Positions 1 to 8,478 are shown, numbered from the stretch's first letter. The stretch: DNA of 13,810 bases from an uncultured Veillonella sp. (GCF_915069625.1 NZ_CAJZFD010000038.1:1-13810); one strand, 5' to 3'. Notes: a model not told the origin generated them from the sequence alone. Program-made: numbers and translations.

Positions 1-17
1 TCAATCCCGCTTCAAAA

Positions 18-95
18 GTACCTTGTAAGGTTACCTCTAACGAGAAAACATTACAAGTACCAAGTTAGATATGACGAGAAATTCACATCTAACTT
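18..95. repeat. Two adjacent inverted repeats sharing a loop motif
   Basis: Two hairpin-forming inverted repeats lie side by side downstream of the minus-strand tRNA-Leu. The first pairs GTACCTTGTAA (18-28) with TTACAAGTAC (51-60), ten pairs with one bulged C. The second pairs AAGTTAGAT (62-70) with ATCTAACTT (87-95), nine perfect pairs. Both loops contain the same 8-mer ACGAGAAA (40-47 and 74-81; TTTCTCGT on the tRNA strand). Neither hairpin is followed by a clear T-run in the tRNA direction, so they do not look like ordinary intrinsic terminators. No coding region is visible in 1-106. They may be a 3' processing structure of the tRNA transcript or part of an element or RNA that continues past the window edge; function unknown. 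Confidence 0.55.
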
Positions 96-106
96 AAACT
101 TTTAGC

Positions 107-190
107 TGGTGCCCGAGGTGGGACTTGAACCCACACGGTGTTACCCGCTTGATTTTGAGTCAAGTGCGTCTGCCATTCCGCCACTCCGGC
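107..190 (-). tRNA. tRNA-Leu (anticodon CAA)
   Basis: This is an 84-nt class II tRNA with the 3' CCA encoded (ACCA at 107-110). On the minus strand the acceptor 5' arm is GCCGGAG, then TG, the D-arm, an anticodon stem CTTGA/TCAAG around loop CTCAAAA (anticodon CAA, reads UUG), a long variable arm with CGG/CCG stem, T-arm GTGGG-TTCAAGT-CCCAC and 3' acceptor arm CTCGGGC. The overall layout matches bacterial tRNA-Leu(CAA). An oddity is that acceptor positions 4 and 69 are G and G, a mismatch in an otherwise fully paired stem. It follows surE on the same strand and has its own promoter at 208-236. Confidence 0.95.
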
Positions 191-207
191 GTCTCGGAAC
201 ATTTGTT

Positions 208-236
208 ATTATACAGATATCCCAAAACAATGTCAA
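208..236 (-). promoter_or_regulatory. Exact-consensus sigma-70 promoter of tRNA-Leu
   Basis: On the minus strand TTGACA (231-236) and TATAAT (208-213) are separated by exactly 17 bp, a perfect match to the housekeeping sigma consensus. Transcription would begin near position 201, about ten bases before the mature tRNA 5' end at 190. The -35 box begins eight bases after the surE stop codon, so the promoter fills the whole surE-tRNA gap. Confidence 0.88.
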
Positions 237-244
237 CACATTTT

Positions 245-1006
245 TTATATTTTATCTAAAATATTTTTAACCGCTTCCATACCGATATCACATTGTTGCT
301 TCCACGTAAGAGCTACACCTGTTATATAGCCTTTACGAGCATATTCCACATCAGTGGGAACACTTTCAGCACCATAATCTAGCTCGCCTGCTAACCAATA
401 GTAATCCTGCCCTCTTGAGTTAATGCGAGCATCAATAATGTTGCTATAAGTTTGTAAACCTTGGCTAACCATTTTAAAATGATCCCAATCACATACTCCA
501 CGTAACGGAAAGTTCACATTTAATAGGCCATCAAAATTCCCTTTCACATAAATTTTTTCTATCAATTCATGGATAAAGGGATGCATTTCATCCCCTCGTT
601 CAGGAGAATATCGTTCCACAGATAATGCTAACCCTGGAATGCCATAAAAACAACTTTCCATAGCAGCAGATACAGTACCAGAATATAGCACATCTGAGCC
701 CAGATTAAAGCCATGATTAATACCTGAAATCACAAGATCAGGCATATCATCACTCAATAAATAACTAAGGCCAAACTTCATGCAATCAGAAGGAGTTCCC
801 GTTAGAGCATAAAGGCGAGGATTTTCATCCTCGCCATTGTACGCATCTAATTTTAAAGGGATCTCAGTCGTCAATGCATGGGATTTAGCACTTTGCTCAT
901 TTGCAGGTGCTACAACGGTAATTCGATAATATTGACTTAAGTACGATGCAAGACGGCGTAAACCATCTGCTAAAATACCATCATCATTACACATTAAAAT
1001 ATGCAT
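245..1006 (-). CDS. surE: SurE 5'/3'-nucleotidase (survival protein SurE)
   Basis: SurE proteins are cytoplasmic metal-dependent phosphatases that hydrolyse nucleoside 5'- and 3'-monophosphates and, in some species, short polyphosphate. The 253-residue product begins MHILMCNDDG, with the metal ligands D8 and D9, S39 in the EQSAKSHA segment, and N97 in SGINHG; YSGTVSAAMES (about 108-118) is also typical. Length is normal for the family. The frame can be extended two codons to a GTG at 1012, but that GTG overlaps the Shine-Dalgarno AGGAG; the ATG at 1006 is correctly spaced and gives the canonical SurE N-terminus. It is the last protein gene of the guaB-wecG-psd-pssA-GT2-surE run, 17 bp after the GT2 gene. 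No terminator is visible between it and the tRNA. Confidence 0.95.
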   Translation of the reverse strand: MHILMCNDDGILADGLRRLASYLSQYYRITVVAPANEQSAKSHALTTEIPLKLDAYNGEDENPRLYALTGTPSDCMKFGLSYLLSDDMPDLVISGINHGFNLGSDVLYSGTVSAAMESCFYGIPGLALSVERYSPERGDEMHPFIHELIEKIYVKGNFDGLLNVNFPLRGVCDWDHFKMVSQGLQTYSNIIDARINSRGQDYYWLAGELDYGAESVPTDVEYARKGYITGVALTWKQQCDIGMEAVKNILDKI

Positions 1007-1023
1007 ATTCACTCCTACAGATT

Positions 1024-2286
1024 CTATTTTTTATTCTTATTCATATTTCCCATACGTGTTAATTTCACGTCATTCAAACCAACAGCTCGCGTATGAACTG
1101 TATGAGACCATTCCTTATTATGACGACGGAACCAACCTAAAATATTTACAGGAACCCAAGAGTATACAAAAATTGGATATAACAAATAGTAGAACCAAAT
1201 TTTAGGTGGAACTTTAATTTTTAACAACACAATAAGTGGGAACAAATATTGACCAATACCAATAATTTGCCATACAGACATCGGCATAATTTGATATAAA
1301 ATATTTGTATAAATCGGCACATATGCATTGATATATGAAAATACTAAATATATAGTTGTCAACAATAAGAAATAAGGCTGACTAACTTGTAAAATGCCAT
1401 CTAGGATAACGATATTTCCTTGTTTAATACCTGCGGCAAATAATTTAGGAATATATCGATCCGCACAGTCAAATTGACCTTGTGCCCAACGTAAACGTTG
1501 TTTACAAGAAGCCATCATAGTCGTAACTTTTTCATCATACACAATGGCATCGTGAGCCCAAGTAGTTTTAAGACCATGTGTTAATAGCTTCATAGAGAAT
1601 TCCATATCCTCAGTCAAGCTATTACAATCCCAGCCATATTCACGGATGATAGATGTACGTATACACATACCAGTACCACCTAGTGCTGTGGACAAGCCAA
1701 TGCGGTATTTTGCTAAATGCCACATATGATTAACCATCCAAAACATGATGGAAAATGTACCCGCAACCCAAGAGTCTGTTGGGTTTTTAGAGTTCAAATA
1801 ACCTTGAATTACAGACTCACCTTTTTCAAGATGATCATTCATTTCTAACATAAATTGAGGATGTACTAAATTATCGGCATCAAAGATAAGAAAGGCATCA
1901 TATTTCCGATCCATTTTTTCCACACGATCAAACATCCACCCCATGGCATAGCCTTTGCCTACTTCTTCTTTATTGAATCGTTCATGTACATTGGCACCAG
2001 CAGCACTTGCTACCTCAGCAGTCTTATCTGTACAGTTATCGGCAACAACAAAGATATCGTACAACTCATCAGGGTAGTCCAAACTACGTAAGTTTTTTAC
2101 CAACTCACCAACCACTGCTTCCTCATTATGAGCACATACAACGATAGCAAAGGAATTTTTAGGGGTATAGTTTTTATGTACTCGAGACCGCCACATACCA
2201 ATTACGGCGAGCACAAAATAATAAACCGTATAAATTACGATTATTACCTGCATAGGGATCAATATCAGATCCAGTAGGTAATTCAT
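1024..2286 (-). CDS. Membrane-bound family 2 glycosyltransferase
   Basis: The 420-residue product has an N-terminal membrane segment (about 7-31), a cytosolic GT-A domain and two to three C-terminal membrane segments (about 290-385). GT2 motifs are visible: AHNEE at 52-56, VADNCTD at 81-87, the metal-binding DAD at 136-138, the TED catalytic-base motif at 225-227 and QRLRW at 263-267. QxxRW with flanking membrane helices is characteristic of processive or polysaccharide-type synthases (poly-GlcNAc, cellulose and hyaluronan synthase relatives), so an envelope or exopolysaccharide role is inferred; donor and product cannot be read from sequence. A GTG at 2301 is in frame, but it abuts the GGAGG ribosome site that serves ATG 2286. 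It lies between pssA (19 bp upstream) and surE. No polymer export or modification genes accompany it here. Confidence 0.88.
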   Translation of the reverse strand: MNYLLDLILIPMQVIIVIYTVYYFVLAVIGMWRSRVHKNYTPKNSFAIVVCAHNEEAVVGELVKNLRSLDYPDELYDIFVVADNCTDKTAEVASAAGANVHERFNKEEVGKGYAMGWMFDRVEKMDRKYDAFLIFDADNLVHPQFMLEMNDHLEKGESVIQGYLNSKNPTDSWVAGTFSIMFWMVNHMWHLAKYRIGLSTALGGTGMCIRTSIIREYGWDCNSLTEDMEFSMKLLTHGLKTTWAHDAIVYDEKVTTMMASCKQRLRWAQGQFDCADRYIPKLFAAGIKQGNIVILDGILQVSQPYFLLLTTIYLVFSYINAYVPIYTNILYQIMPMSVWQIIGIGQYLFPLIVLLKIKVPPKIWFYYLLYPIFVYSWVPVNILGWFRRHNKEWSHTVHTRAVGLNDVKLTRMGNMNKNKK

Positions 2287-2305
2287 ACTATTATCCTCCA
2301 CACAC

Positions 2306-2977
2306 TTATTTACGCACCATATTTAACGCCCCATTAGTAAGGCCAAACACTACATAGCCAGCAAAAATCATCACGGCCCATGTATGCCAATCATAAACGA
2401 GACAAGCTATAACAAAAATAGCAGTGAGTACAATGGAAAGTTTATTAATATTAACCGCAGATTTACCTTTGAAGTCTGGATATTTTACTTCACTAACCAT
2501 TAAGAAGCCTACACCTATCATACAAACTACTAGTACAAATTGAGGTACCTCTACGCCACACAATACGTAAGTAGCTGCCAAGCAACCTGCTGCTGGAATT
2601 GGCAAACCTTCAAAGTAACCATGAACTTCTTCAGTTTTGATGTTAAAGCGAGCAAGACGGAATGCGCCTAATACAGCAAATGCTAGTAAAGGAACATAAG
2701 CAATCCAACCTAAACCGTATAGCTCTTTCATATATAGCATATAAGCCGGTGCTACACCAAAGCCCACTACATCAGATAAAGAGTCTAATTCACGCCCCAT
2801 AGGACCTGCTACACCTAATGCTCTCGCTACACGACCATCTAAACCATCAGCAACTAAGGATAATAGTACGCAAATAGCTGCATAGAAAGTATTACCTGTA
2901 GCAGAGAATGTGATGCCAAGGACACCGAAGGCTAAATTAGCACTAGTAAATAAATTTGGAATAATAGATTTATTCAT
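2306..2977 (-). CDS. pssA: CDP-diacylglycerol-serine O-phosphatidyltransferase
   Basis: This enzyme condenses CDP-diacylglycerol with L-serine to give phosphatidylserine in the inner membrane, the first committed step to phosphatidylethanolamine. The 223-residue, strongly hydrophobic protein carries the CDP-alcohol phosphotransferase signature, with D44, D47, G48, A51, R52, G61, D65 and D69 in the expected spacing. The N-terminus MNKSIIPNLFTSANLAFG is typical of Gram-positive-type PssA. The longest frame begins at a GTG at 3007, but GGGAGGT seven bases before ATG 2977 decides the start. That ATG overlaps the end of psd by 8 bp (ATGAATAA), indicating translational coupling with the next enzyme of the pathway. 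Confidence 0.95.
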   Translation of the reverse strand: MNKSIIPNLFTSANLAFGVLGITFSATGNTFYAAICVLLSLVADGLDGRVARALGVAGPMGRELDSLSDVVGFGVAPAYMLYMKELYGLGWIAYVPLLAFAVLGAFRLARFNIKTEEVHGYFEGLPIPAAGCLAATYVLCGVEVPQFVLVVCMIGVGFLMVSEVKYPDFKGKSAVNINKLSIVLTAIFVIACLVYDWHTWAVMIFAGYVVFGLTNGALNMVRK

Positions 2978-3611
2978 GACGCAACCTCCCGATAACAGTG
3001 TCTCCACCTGTAATATGTTGACCTTTTTCCACGAACAACTCTACATCCTTATCCATGTAGATTTCAGTACAGGAACCGAATTTAATCATCCCGTACAATT
3101 GACCGCGTTCAAGCACACTATCAAGATCCGTCCAAGATACGATACGACGCGCTAAAAGGCCCGCAATTTGTGTTACTAATACGGAAGTGCGATCATTTTC
3201 AATACAAATAGTATGACGTTCATTTTCAAAGCCTACATCATCTTTAAAAGCAGGCAAGAAACTGCCCATTGTGTAATGACGGTATGTAATTTTACCGTCA
3301 ATAGGCGCACGATTGGCATGTACGTCGAAAACAGATAAGAAAATAGTTACTTTTTTACATTCTTTATGTAAGTAAATATCTTCGTATACATCAGAAATAT
3401 TCATAATTTTACCATCTGCTGGAGATAAAATTAAATCTGGATCTTGAGGGATTACACGTTTAGGATTTCTAAAAAAATTGACGAAAAATAATGCCAAAAT
3501 AAATGAAATAATCGCAATTACATAATGTCCTAAAAATCCTAACACCACAGTGATAATGAGCATAGCCCCTATCAGTGGAAACCCTTCCTTAATTATTGGT
3601 CCTGTAGGCAC
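2970..3611 (-). CDS. psd: Phosphatidylserine decarboxylase proenzyme (short form)
   Basis: Psd decarboxylates phosphatidylserine to phosphatidylethanolamine with a pyruvoyl cofactor formed by self-cleavage. The 213-residue product is the short form. One or two N-terminal membrane segments (about 11-44) are followed by FFRNPKR, SPADGK with D66, FLSVFDVHANRAP with H98, and the C-terminal self-processing site FGS, where cleavage between G179 and S180 would make the pyruvoyl group on the small subunit. The start is a GTG at 3611, preceded by GAGGAG with nine-base spacing; no better in-frame start is seen. It sits 14 bp after the wecG-like gene and overlaps pssA by 8 bp, so both steps of phosphatidylethanolamine synthesis are made together. 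Confidence 0.95.
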   Translation of the reverse strand: MPTGPIIKEGFPLIGAMLIITVVLGFLGHYVIAIISFILALFFVNFFRNPKRVIPQDPDLILSPADGKIMNISDVYEDIYLHKECKKVTIFLSVFDVHANRAPIDGKITYRHYTMGSFLPAFKDDVGFENERHTICIENDRTSVLVTQIAGLLARRIVSWTDLDSVLERGQLYGMIKFGSCTEIYMDKDVELFVEKGQHITGGDTVIGRLRHE

Positions 3612-3625
3612 GATTCAACACTCCT

Positions 3626-4348
3626 CTATTTATTTCTAATAACGGTCCACATAAACTTAGGAATAGCCAACATGCGGCCAATCCGTTGAGGTTCTAAATA
3701 TAATCGATACAACCATTCAAGACGATTGCGTTGCATCCATTCTGGGGCCCGAGGAATATTACCTGCCAAAACGTCAAAGGAACCACCAATACCAATGGCA
3801 ACAACGCCATCAAGGTGACTCAATTTTTCTGAAATCCATTGTTCTTGCTTTGGTACGCCTAAGGCAACAAACACTAATTTTGCCTTAGACTCCCCAATAG
3901 CTTTAACGATTTCTTGTTCCTCTGCGCTATCGAAGAATCCATCATGAATCCCTGCAATATTTAATGGTCCAACTTGGGCAGATAAATTATCAATTGCTCG
4001 TTGAGCAACACCAGGTGCTGCCCCTAAGCAGTATACAGGAATTTGCTGGTCAGCCGCAACTTTAAATAATCGTTTTGTTACGTCTACCCCCGTTACACGT
4101 TCAGGCACATGTTCGCCTTGACGCTCTGCAGCCCACAAAATGCCAGCCCCGTCGGGAACGACAAGACTAGCATTATTCAATATGGTATGCAATGTAGGAT
4201 TTTCATTAGCCAACATAACCATTTCTGCATTAGCCGTGGCTACTAGATGTAGCCCCGGCTCTTCAGTTAATTGCAAAATACGTTGGACTGCCTCATCCAT
4301 TGTTACACAATCGATAGGCACAGATAAAACAGAAATACGTTTATTCAA
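3626..4348 (-). CDS. WecG/TagA/CpsF family glycosyltransferase (GT26)
   Basis: GT26 enzymes add a second sugar, usually ManNAc or ManNAcA, to an undecaprenyl-diphosphate-linked GlcNAc in synthesis of teichoic acid linkage units, enterobacterial common antigen or capsule. The 240-residue product shows TANAEM at 38-43 and PDGAG at 65-69; T38 and D66 match the active-site Thr and Asp described for TagA. GVPKQE (164-169), GGSFD (188-192) and RAPEW...LEW (200-212) are also present. The basic, amphipathic C-terminal tail (about 205-240) corresponds to the region proposed to anchor TagA at the membrane. Start is TTG at 4348, with GGAG seven bases upstream and family-typical MNKRISVLSVPID. Acceptor and sugar in this organism are not determinable; wecG or tagA would both be over-specific names. 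Confidence 0.92.
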   Translation of the reverse strand: MNKRISVLSVPIDCVTMDEAVQRILQLTEEPGLHLVATANAEMVMLANENPTLHTILNNASLVVPDGAGILWAAERQGEHVPERVTGVDVTKRLFKVAADQQIPVYCLGAAPGVAQRAIDNLSAQVGPLNIAGIHDGFFDSAEEQEIVKAIGESKAKLVFVALGVPKQEQWISEKLSHLDGVVAIGIGGSFDVLAGNIPRAPEWMQRNRLEWLYRLYLEPQRIGRMLAIPKFMWTVIRNK

Positions 4349-4363
4349 TGTAATACTCCATTA

Positions 4364-5892
<1,529 letters not shown>

Positions 5893-5893
5893 C

Positions 5894-6079
5894 TTAGCGT
5901 TCAGACCGCAAAATGCCGCCTTCCATAAAATCATCTTTTTTCATATCTACAAAAATAACTTTAACTGCTTCTGCAGGAACCTTTACGATGTCTACAGTAG
6001 CCTTAGTGATTGCTTCACCTAATTGTTTTTTTTGTTCTTTTGTACGACCTTCAACGAGTTCAACATGAATTAATGGCAT
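5894..6079 (-). CDS. 4-oxalocrotonate tautomerase-like protein
   Basis: The 61-codon gene encodes a small tautomerase-superfamily protein that would assemble as an oligomer and use its N-terminal proline, exposed after Met removal, as catalytic base. The mature protein begins PLIHVELVEGRT, with Pro1, Arg11 and Phe50 of classical 4-OT conserved. The position of the second catalytic arginine (Arg39) holds Lys39. The substrate is therefore uncertain; no aromatic degradation genes are nearby, so a role in catechol breakdown should not be assumed. A frame seven codons longer exists, but GGAGGT just before ATG 6079 and the need for Pro directly after Met fix the start. It has its own promoter (6117-6145) and terminator (5841-5892). 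Confidence 0.9.
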   Translation of the reverse strand: MPLIHVELVEGRTKEQKKQLGEAITKATVDIVKVPAEAVKVIFVDMKKDDFMEGGILRSER

Positions 6080-6116
6080 ATGGCACCTCCATAGATACAA
6101 AAATATTGTTTTTTAT

Positions 6117-6145
6117 ATTATACGAGAATAGGCCGTTATATACAA
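6117..6145 (-). promoter_or_regulatory. Sigma-70-type promoter upstream of the tautomerase gene
   Basis: On the minus strand TTGTAT (6140-6145) and TATAAT (6117-6122) are 17 bp apart. The start point would be near 6110, leaving a leader of roughly 30 bases before ATG 6079. This is the only good promoter seen ahead of the tautomerase-guaB-wecG-psd-pssA-GT2-surE stretch. Confidence 0.8.
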
Positions 6146-6149
6146 GGGG

Positions 6150-6169
6150 AAAACCTAGATAAAACCTAG
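6150..6169. repeat. Direct repeat pair just upstream of the tautomerase promoter
   Basis: AAAACCTAG occurs at 6150-6158 and again at 6161-6169, 11 bp start to start, about one helical turn. The pair begins five bases upstream of the -35 box at 6140-6145. Same-face tandem half-sites next to -35 are a common layout for an activator or repressor, so an operator is possible. No regulator is identified. Confidence 0.5.
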
Positions 6170-6205
6170 TATTATCGCACCTTATAGAATTATTAGCCCT
6201 ACCTC

Positions 6206-8248
6206 TTAATTATACAATATTCTAAGAAATTTTTCACCAAATCTTTTTGATAATTCTTCTTTCATTTGAATTTCTAGTTGATCGATGCCAAATTCTCGAA
6301 TATATGACAGTACATCATTACGTGCTGCCACTAGTATATCTATATCTTTTATGATATTAGCTACCCGCAAATCAGGTAATCCCGATTGCGCCAGTCCAAA
6401 CAATTGCCCCGAACCTCGAAGCAATAAATCTTGTTCTGCTAATTCAAATCCATCTTGCGTAGACTCCATTAACCGCAACCGCTCTTGACTGACATCGCCC
6501 TTTGAATCACTAACCAAAATACAGTACGCCTGAATATCACCACGTCCAACGCGGCCTCGCAATTGGTGTAGTTGTGATAATCCAAAGCGCTCGGCCCCTT
6601 CTATGCACATAATTGTGGCATTAGGAACATTGACGCCAACCTCGATGACGGTTGTAGACACAAGTAATTGAATACGGCCATCATGAAAGGCTTGCATCAC
6701 CTCATCCTTTTCTTTGGGGTTCATACGACCATGAACAAGGCCTACTTCAAAGCTTTTATAAAAATAGTCTTTCAATTCCAAAAAGAGTTCTTCTGCGGCC
6801 TGCAAATCAAGTTTTTCAGATTCCTCTACAAGAGGGCAAACTACATATACTTGATGTCCTGCCGCCATTTCCTTACCAAAGAACACGCGCAATCGTTCTT
6901 TATATGAACTATCTACTACATAGGTTTTAACAGGTTTACGACCGGGAGGCATTTCCTTAATAAGTGATACCGCTAAATCACCATATACGGATAGGGTCAT
7001 CGTTCTTGGAATCGGTGTGGCCGTCATAATTAAAACATGAGGATATACGCCCTTATGTTGTAATGCGGCACGCTGATTAACACCAAAACGATGTTGCTCG
7101 TCGATAATAACCAATCCTAAGTTCTTAAATTGAACCTTGTCCTGAATGAGCGCATGGGTACCGATAATCAATTGAATGGTTCCATTGGCTAACTCCTCAT
7201 AGATTCTATCCTTTTCTTTTTTAGGTGTGGATCCTGTAAGCAATGCAATGTTAATAGGTAAATTATTACAAAATTCAGTTATCCCTTCAAAATGTTGAGT
7301 CGCTAAGATTTCTGTAGGTGCCATGATAACAGCTTGATATCCATTTTCTACGGCTTTCACAAGGCTCAATGTTGCTACAACAGTTTTGCCAGAGCCCACA
7401 TCACCTTGTAATAATCGTTGCATGGGCCGTTCATCTTGCATGTCCTGTGAAATTTCTGTTACCGCCCGTTCTTGATCACCCGTCAGCTGAAAGGGTAAAT
7501 TCGCCCTACATTGTTCCATCAATGTACCATCGGGCTCCATCTTAGGCCCTACATGACATTGCTCTTTATTTCTAAGCAGAGCCAAGCCAGACTGCATGAT
7601 AAATAATTCTTCATAAGCTAATTGATACCGTGCTTTTTCATAACTTTCACTACTCAAAGGAAAATGCATCTCCTTAAATGCATCATATCGATTCATACTT
7701 GCATGATGATCCAAGATTTCAGGCGGTAAAATTTCATCCATTGTATGATGCGCTTCGAACCAATTTCGAATAGACCCGCGCACAACATATTGGGAAACGC
7801 CATCCACTAAGGGATAAATCGGGACAATCCCCGTATCTGGCACAGCATCTGGCCCAAGATTTTCAATTTGCGGAGAATTCATCTGCATAGAACCATATTG
7901 AAATTCGGCTTTACCGTACGCATAGAGGCGTTGTCCTTTTTTGTAAAAGTTCTTTTTATATCCTTGATTGAATAATACAATCTTCATCGGGCCAGTGCCA
8001 TCTGTGATGGTAACTTCTAAAATAGATAAGCGAGGCCGTGGACGTTTTTCCATAATGGATACGACAGTACCTACCACCCCTGCGGTCATACCAGTTTCCA
8101 ATTCTTTGATGGAATAAATTTTACGTCTATCTTCATAGGAGCGTGGAAAATAAGCCAATAAATTGGATACAGTATCAATGCCTAATTTATGAAGTTGTTT
8201 TTCTCGACCTGGTCCAATTCCCTTAATAGAGGTCAGTGCTTCGTTCAT
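6206..8248 (-). CDS. recG: ATP-dependent DNA helicase RecG
   Basis: RecG is a monomeric DNA translocase that regresses stalled forks and remodels branched recombination and R-loop structures. The 680-residue product has an N-terminal helix-hairpin segment (LTSIKGIGPGREKQLHKLGI), a wedge/OB domain at about 55-150, then two helicase lobes. Walker A GDVGSGKT is at 282-289, DEQH at 383-386, TATPIPRT at 409-416 and the motif VI QLRGRVGRG at 562-570. The C-terminal hook region contains RGSGQLFGLAQSGLPDLRVAN (about 611-631). All helicase motifs are intact and the length is normal. ATG 8248 follows GAGG with seven-base spacing. It is divergent from rpmB, and no intrinsic terminator is visible after its stop, so transcripts could continue into the tautomerase gene. 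Confidence 0.97.
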   Translation of the reverse strand: MNEALTSIKGIGPGREKQLHKLGIDTVSNLLAYFPRSYEDRRKIYSIKELETGMTAGVVGTVVSIMEKRPRPRLSILEVTITDGTGPMKIVLFNQGYKKNFYKKGQRLYAYGKAEFQYGSMQMNSPQIENLGPDAVPDTGIVPIYPLVDGVSQYVVRGSIRNWFEAHHTMDEILPPEILDHHASMNRYDAFKEMHFPLSSESYEKARYQLAYEELFIMQSGLALLRNKEQCHVGPKMEPDGTLMEQCRANLPFQLTGDQERAVTEISQDMQDERPMQRLLQGDVGSGKTVVATLSLVKAVENGYQAVIMAPTEILATQHFEGITEFCNNLPINIALLTGSTPKKEKDRIYEELANGTIQLIIGTHALIQDKVQFKNLGLVIIDEQHRFGVNQRAALQHKGVYPHVLIMTATPIPRTMTLSVYGDLAVSLIKEMPPGRKPVKTYVVDSSYKERLRVFFGKEMAAGHQVYVVCPLVEESEKLDLQAAEELFLELKDYFYKSFEVGLVHGRMNPKEKDEVMQAFHDGRIQLLVSTTVIEVGVNVPNATIMCIEGAERFGLSQLHQLRGRVGRGDIQAYCILVSDSKGDVSQERLRLMESTQDGFELAEQDLLLRGSGQLFGLAQSGLPDLRVANIIKDIDILVAARNDVLSYIREFGIDQLEIQMKEELSKRFGEKFLRILYN

Positions 8249-8335
8249 TATAATGCCTCACATATAACATAATTAATGAATATAGTGAAAATATATCCAT
8301 TTTTATATTTCTCTTGCCATATCTCATAGATTTCG

Positions 8336-8372
8336 ACTACAATATTAGCTATAGTATACCAAATATTGTAGT
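8336..8372. promoter_or_regulatory. 11-bp perfect inverted repeat in the recG-rpmB divergent region
   Basis: ACTACAATATT (8336-8346) and AATATTGTAGT (8362-8372) form a perfect 11-bp inverted repeat with a 15-bp spacer. The spacer itself contains the partly symmetric TATAGTATA. A -10-like TATACT on the minus strand (8353-8358) lies within it, so the site could overlap a recG promoter; a matching -35 is weak. It is 38 bp upstream of the rpmB -35. This layout suits a dimeric regulator but the protein is unknown. Confidence 0.5.
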
Positions 8373-8409
8373 ATATTTCATAAAATATCAATGCATGTAG
8401 TAAAAACAC

Positions 8410-8438
8410 TTGCTTAAACCATAGCTTTATGATAATAT
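8410..8438 (+). promoter_or_regulatory. Probable rpmB promoter
   Basis: TTGCTT (8410-8415) and TAATAT (8433-8438) are 17 bp apart on the plus strand. The start point would be near 8445, giving a leader of about 34 bases that ends in the GGAGG ribosome site at 8466-8470. A slightly shifted -10, GATAAT (8431-8436), is also possible. Confidence 0.6.
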
Positions 8439-8478
8439 ACTTTTGTTATGTTATAGATTAAGCTTGGAGGTGGAAACT

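Noticed and set aside
62..95. Intrinsic terminator for the tRNA
   Set aside because: The hairpin is good, but on the minus strand it is followed by TTGGTACTTG with no U-tract.
107..190. Phage or island attachment site in tRNA-Leu
   Set aside because: No integrase, second att copy or foreign gene content is in the window; only the acceptor mismatch hints at it.
1007..1012. GTG start two codons upstream for surE
   Set aside because: It overlaps the AGGAG ribosome site; ATG 1006 is properly spaced and gives the canonical MHIL..NDDG N-terminus.
2287..2301. Upstream GTG start for the GT2 gene
   Set aside because: The extra codons are the Shine-Dalgarno region (GGAGG) of ATG 2286.
2978..3007. 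Upstream GTG start for pssA, giving a 38-bp overlap with psd
   Set aside because: GGGAGGT seven bases before ATG 2977 and the family N-terminus favour the shorter form with an 8-bp overlap.
8249..8335. Specific recG promoter close to its start codon
   Set aside because: Several AT-rich -10-like strings exist, but none has a convincing -35 at proper spacing.
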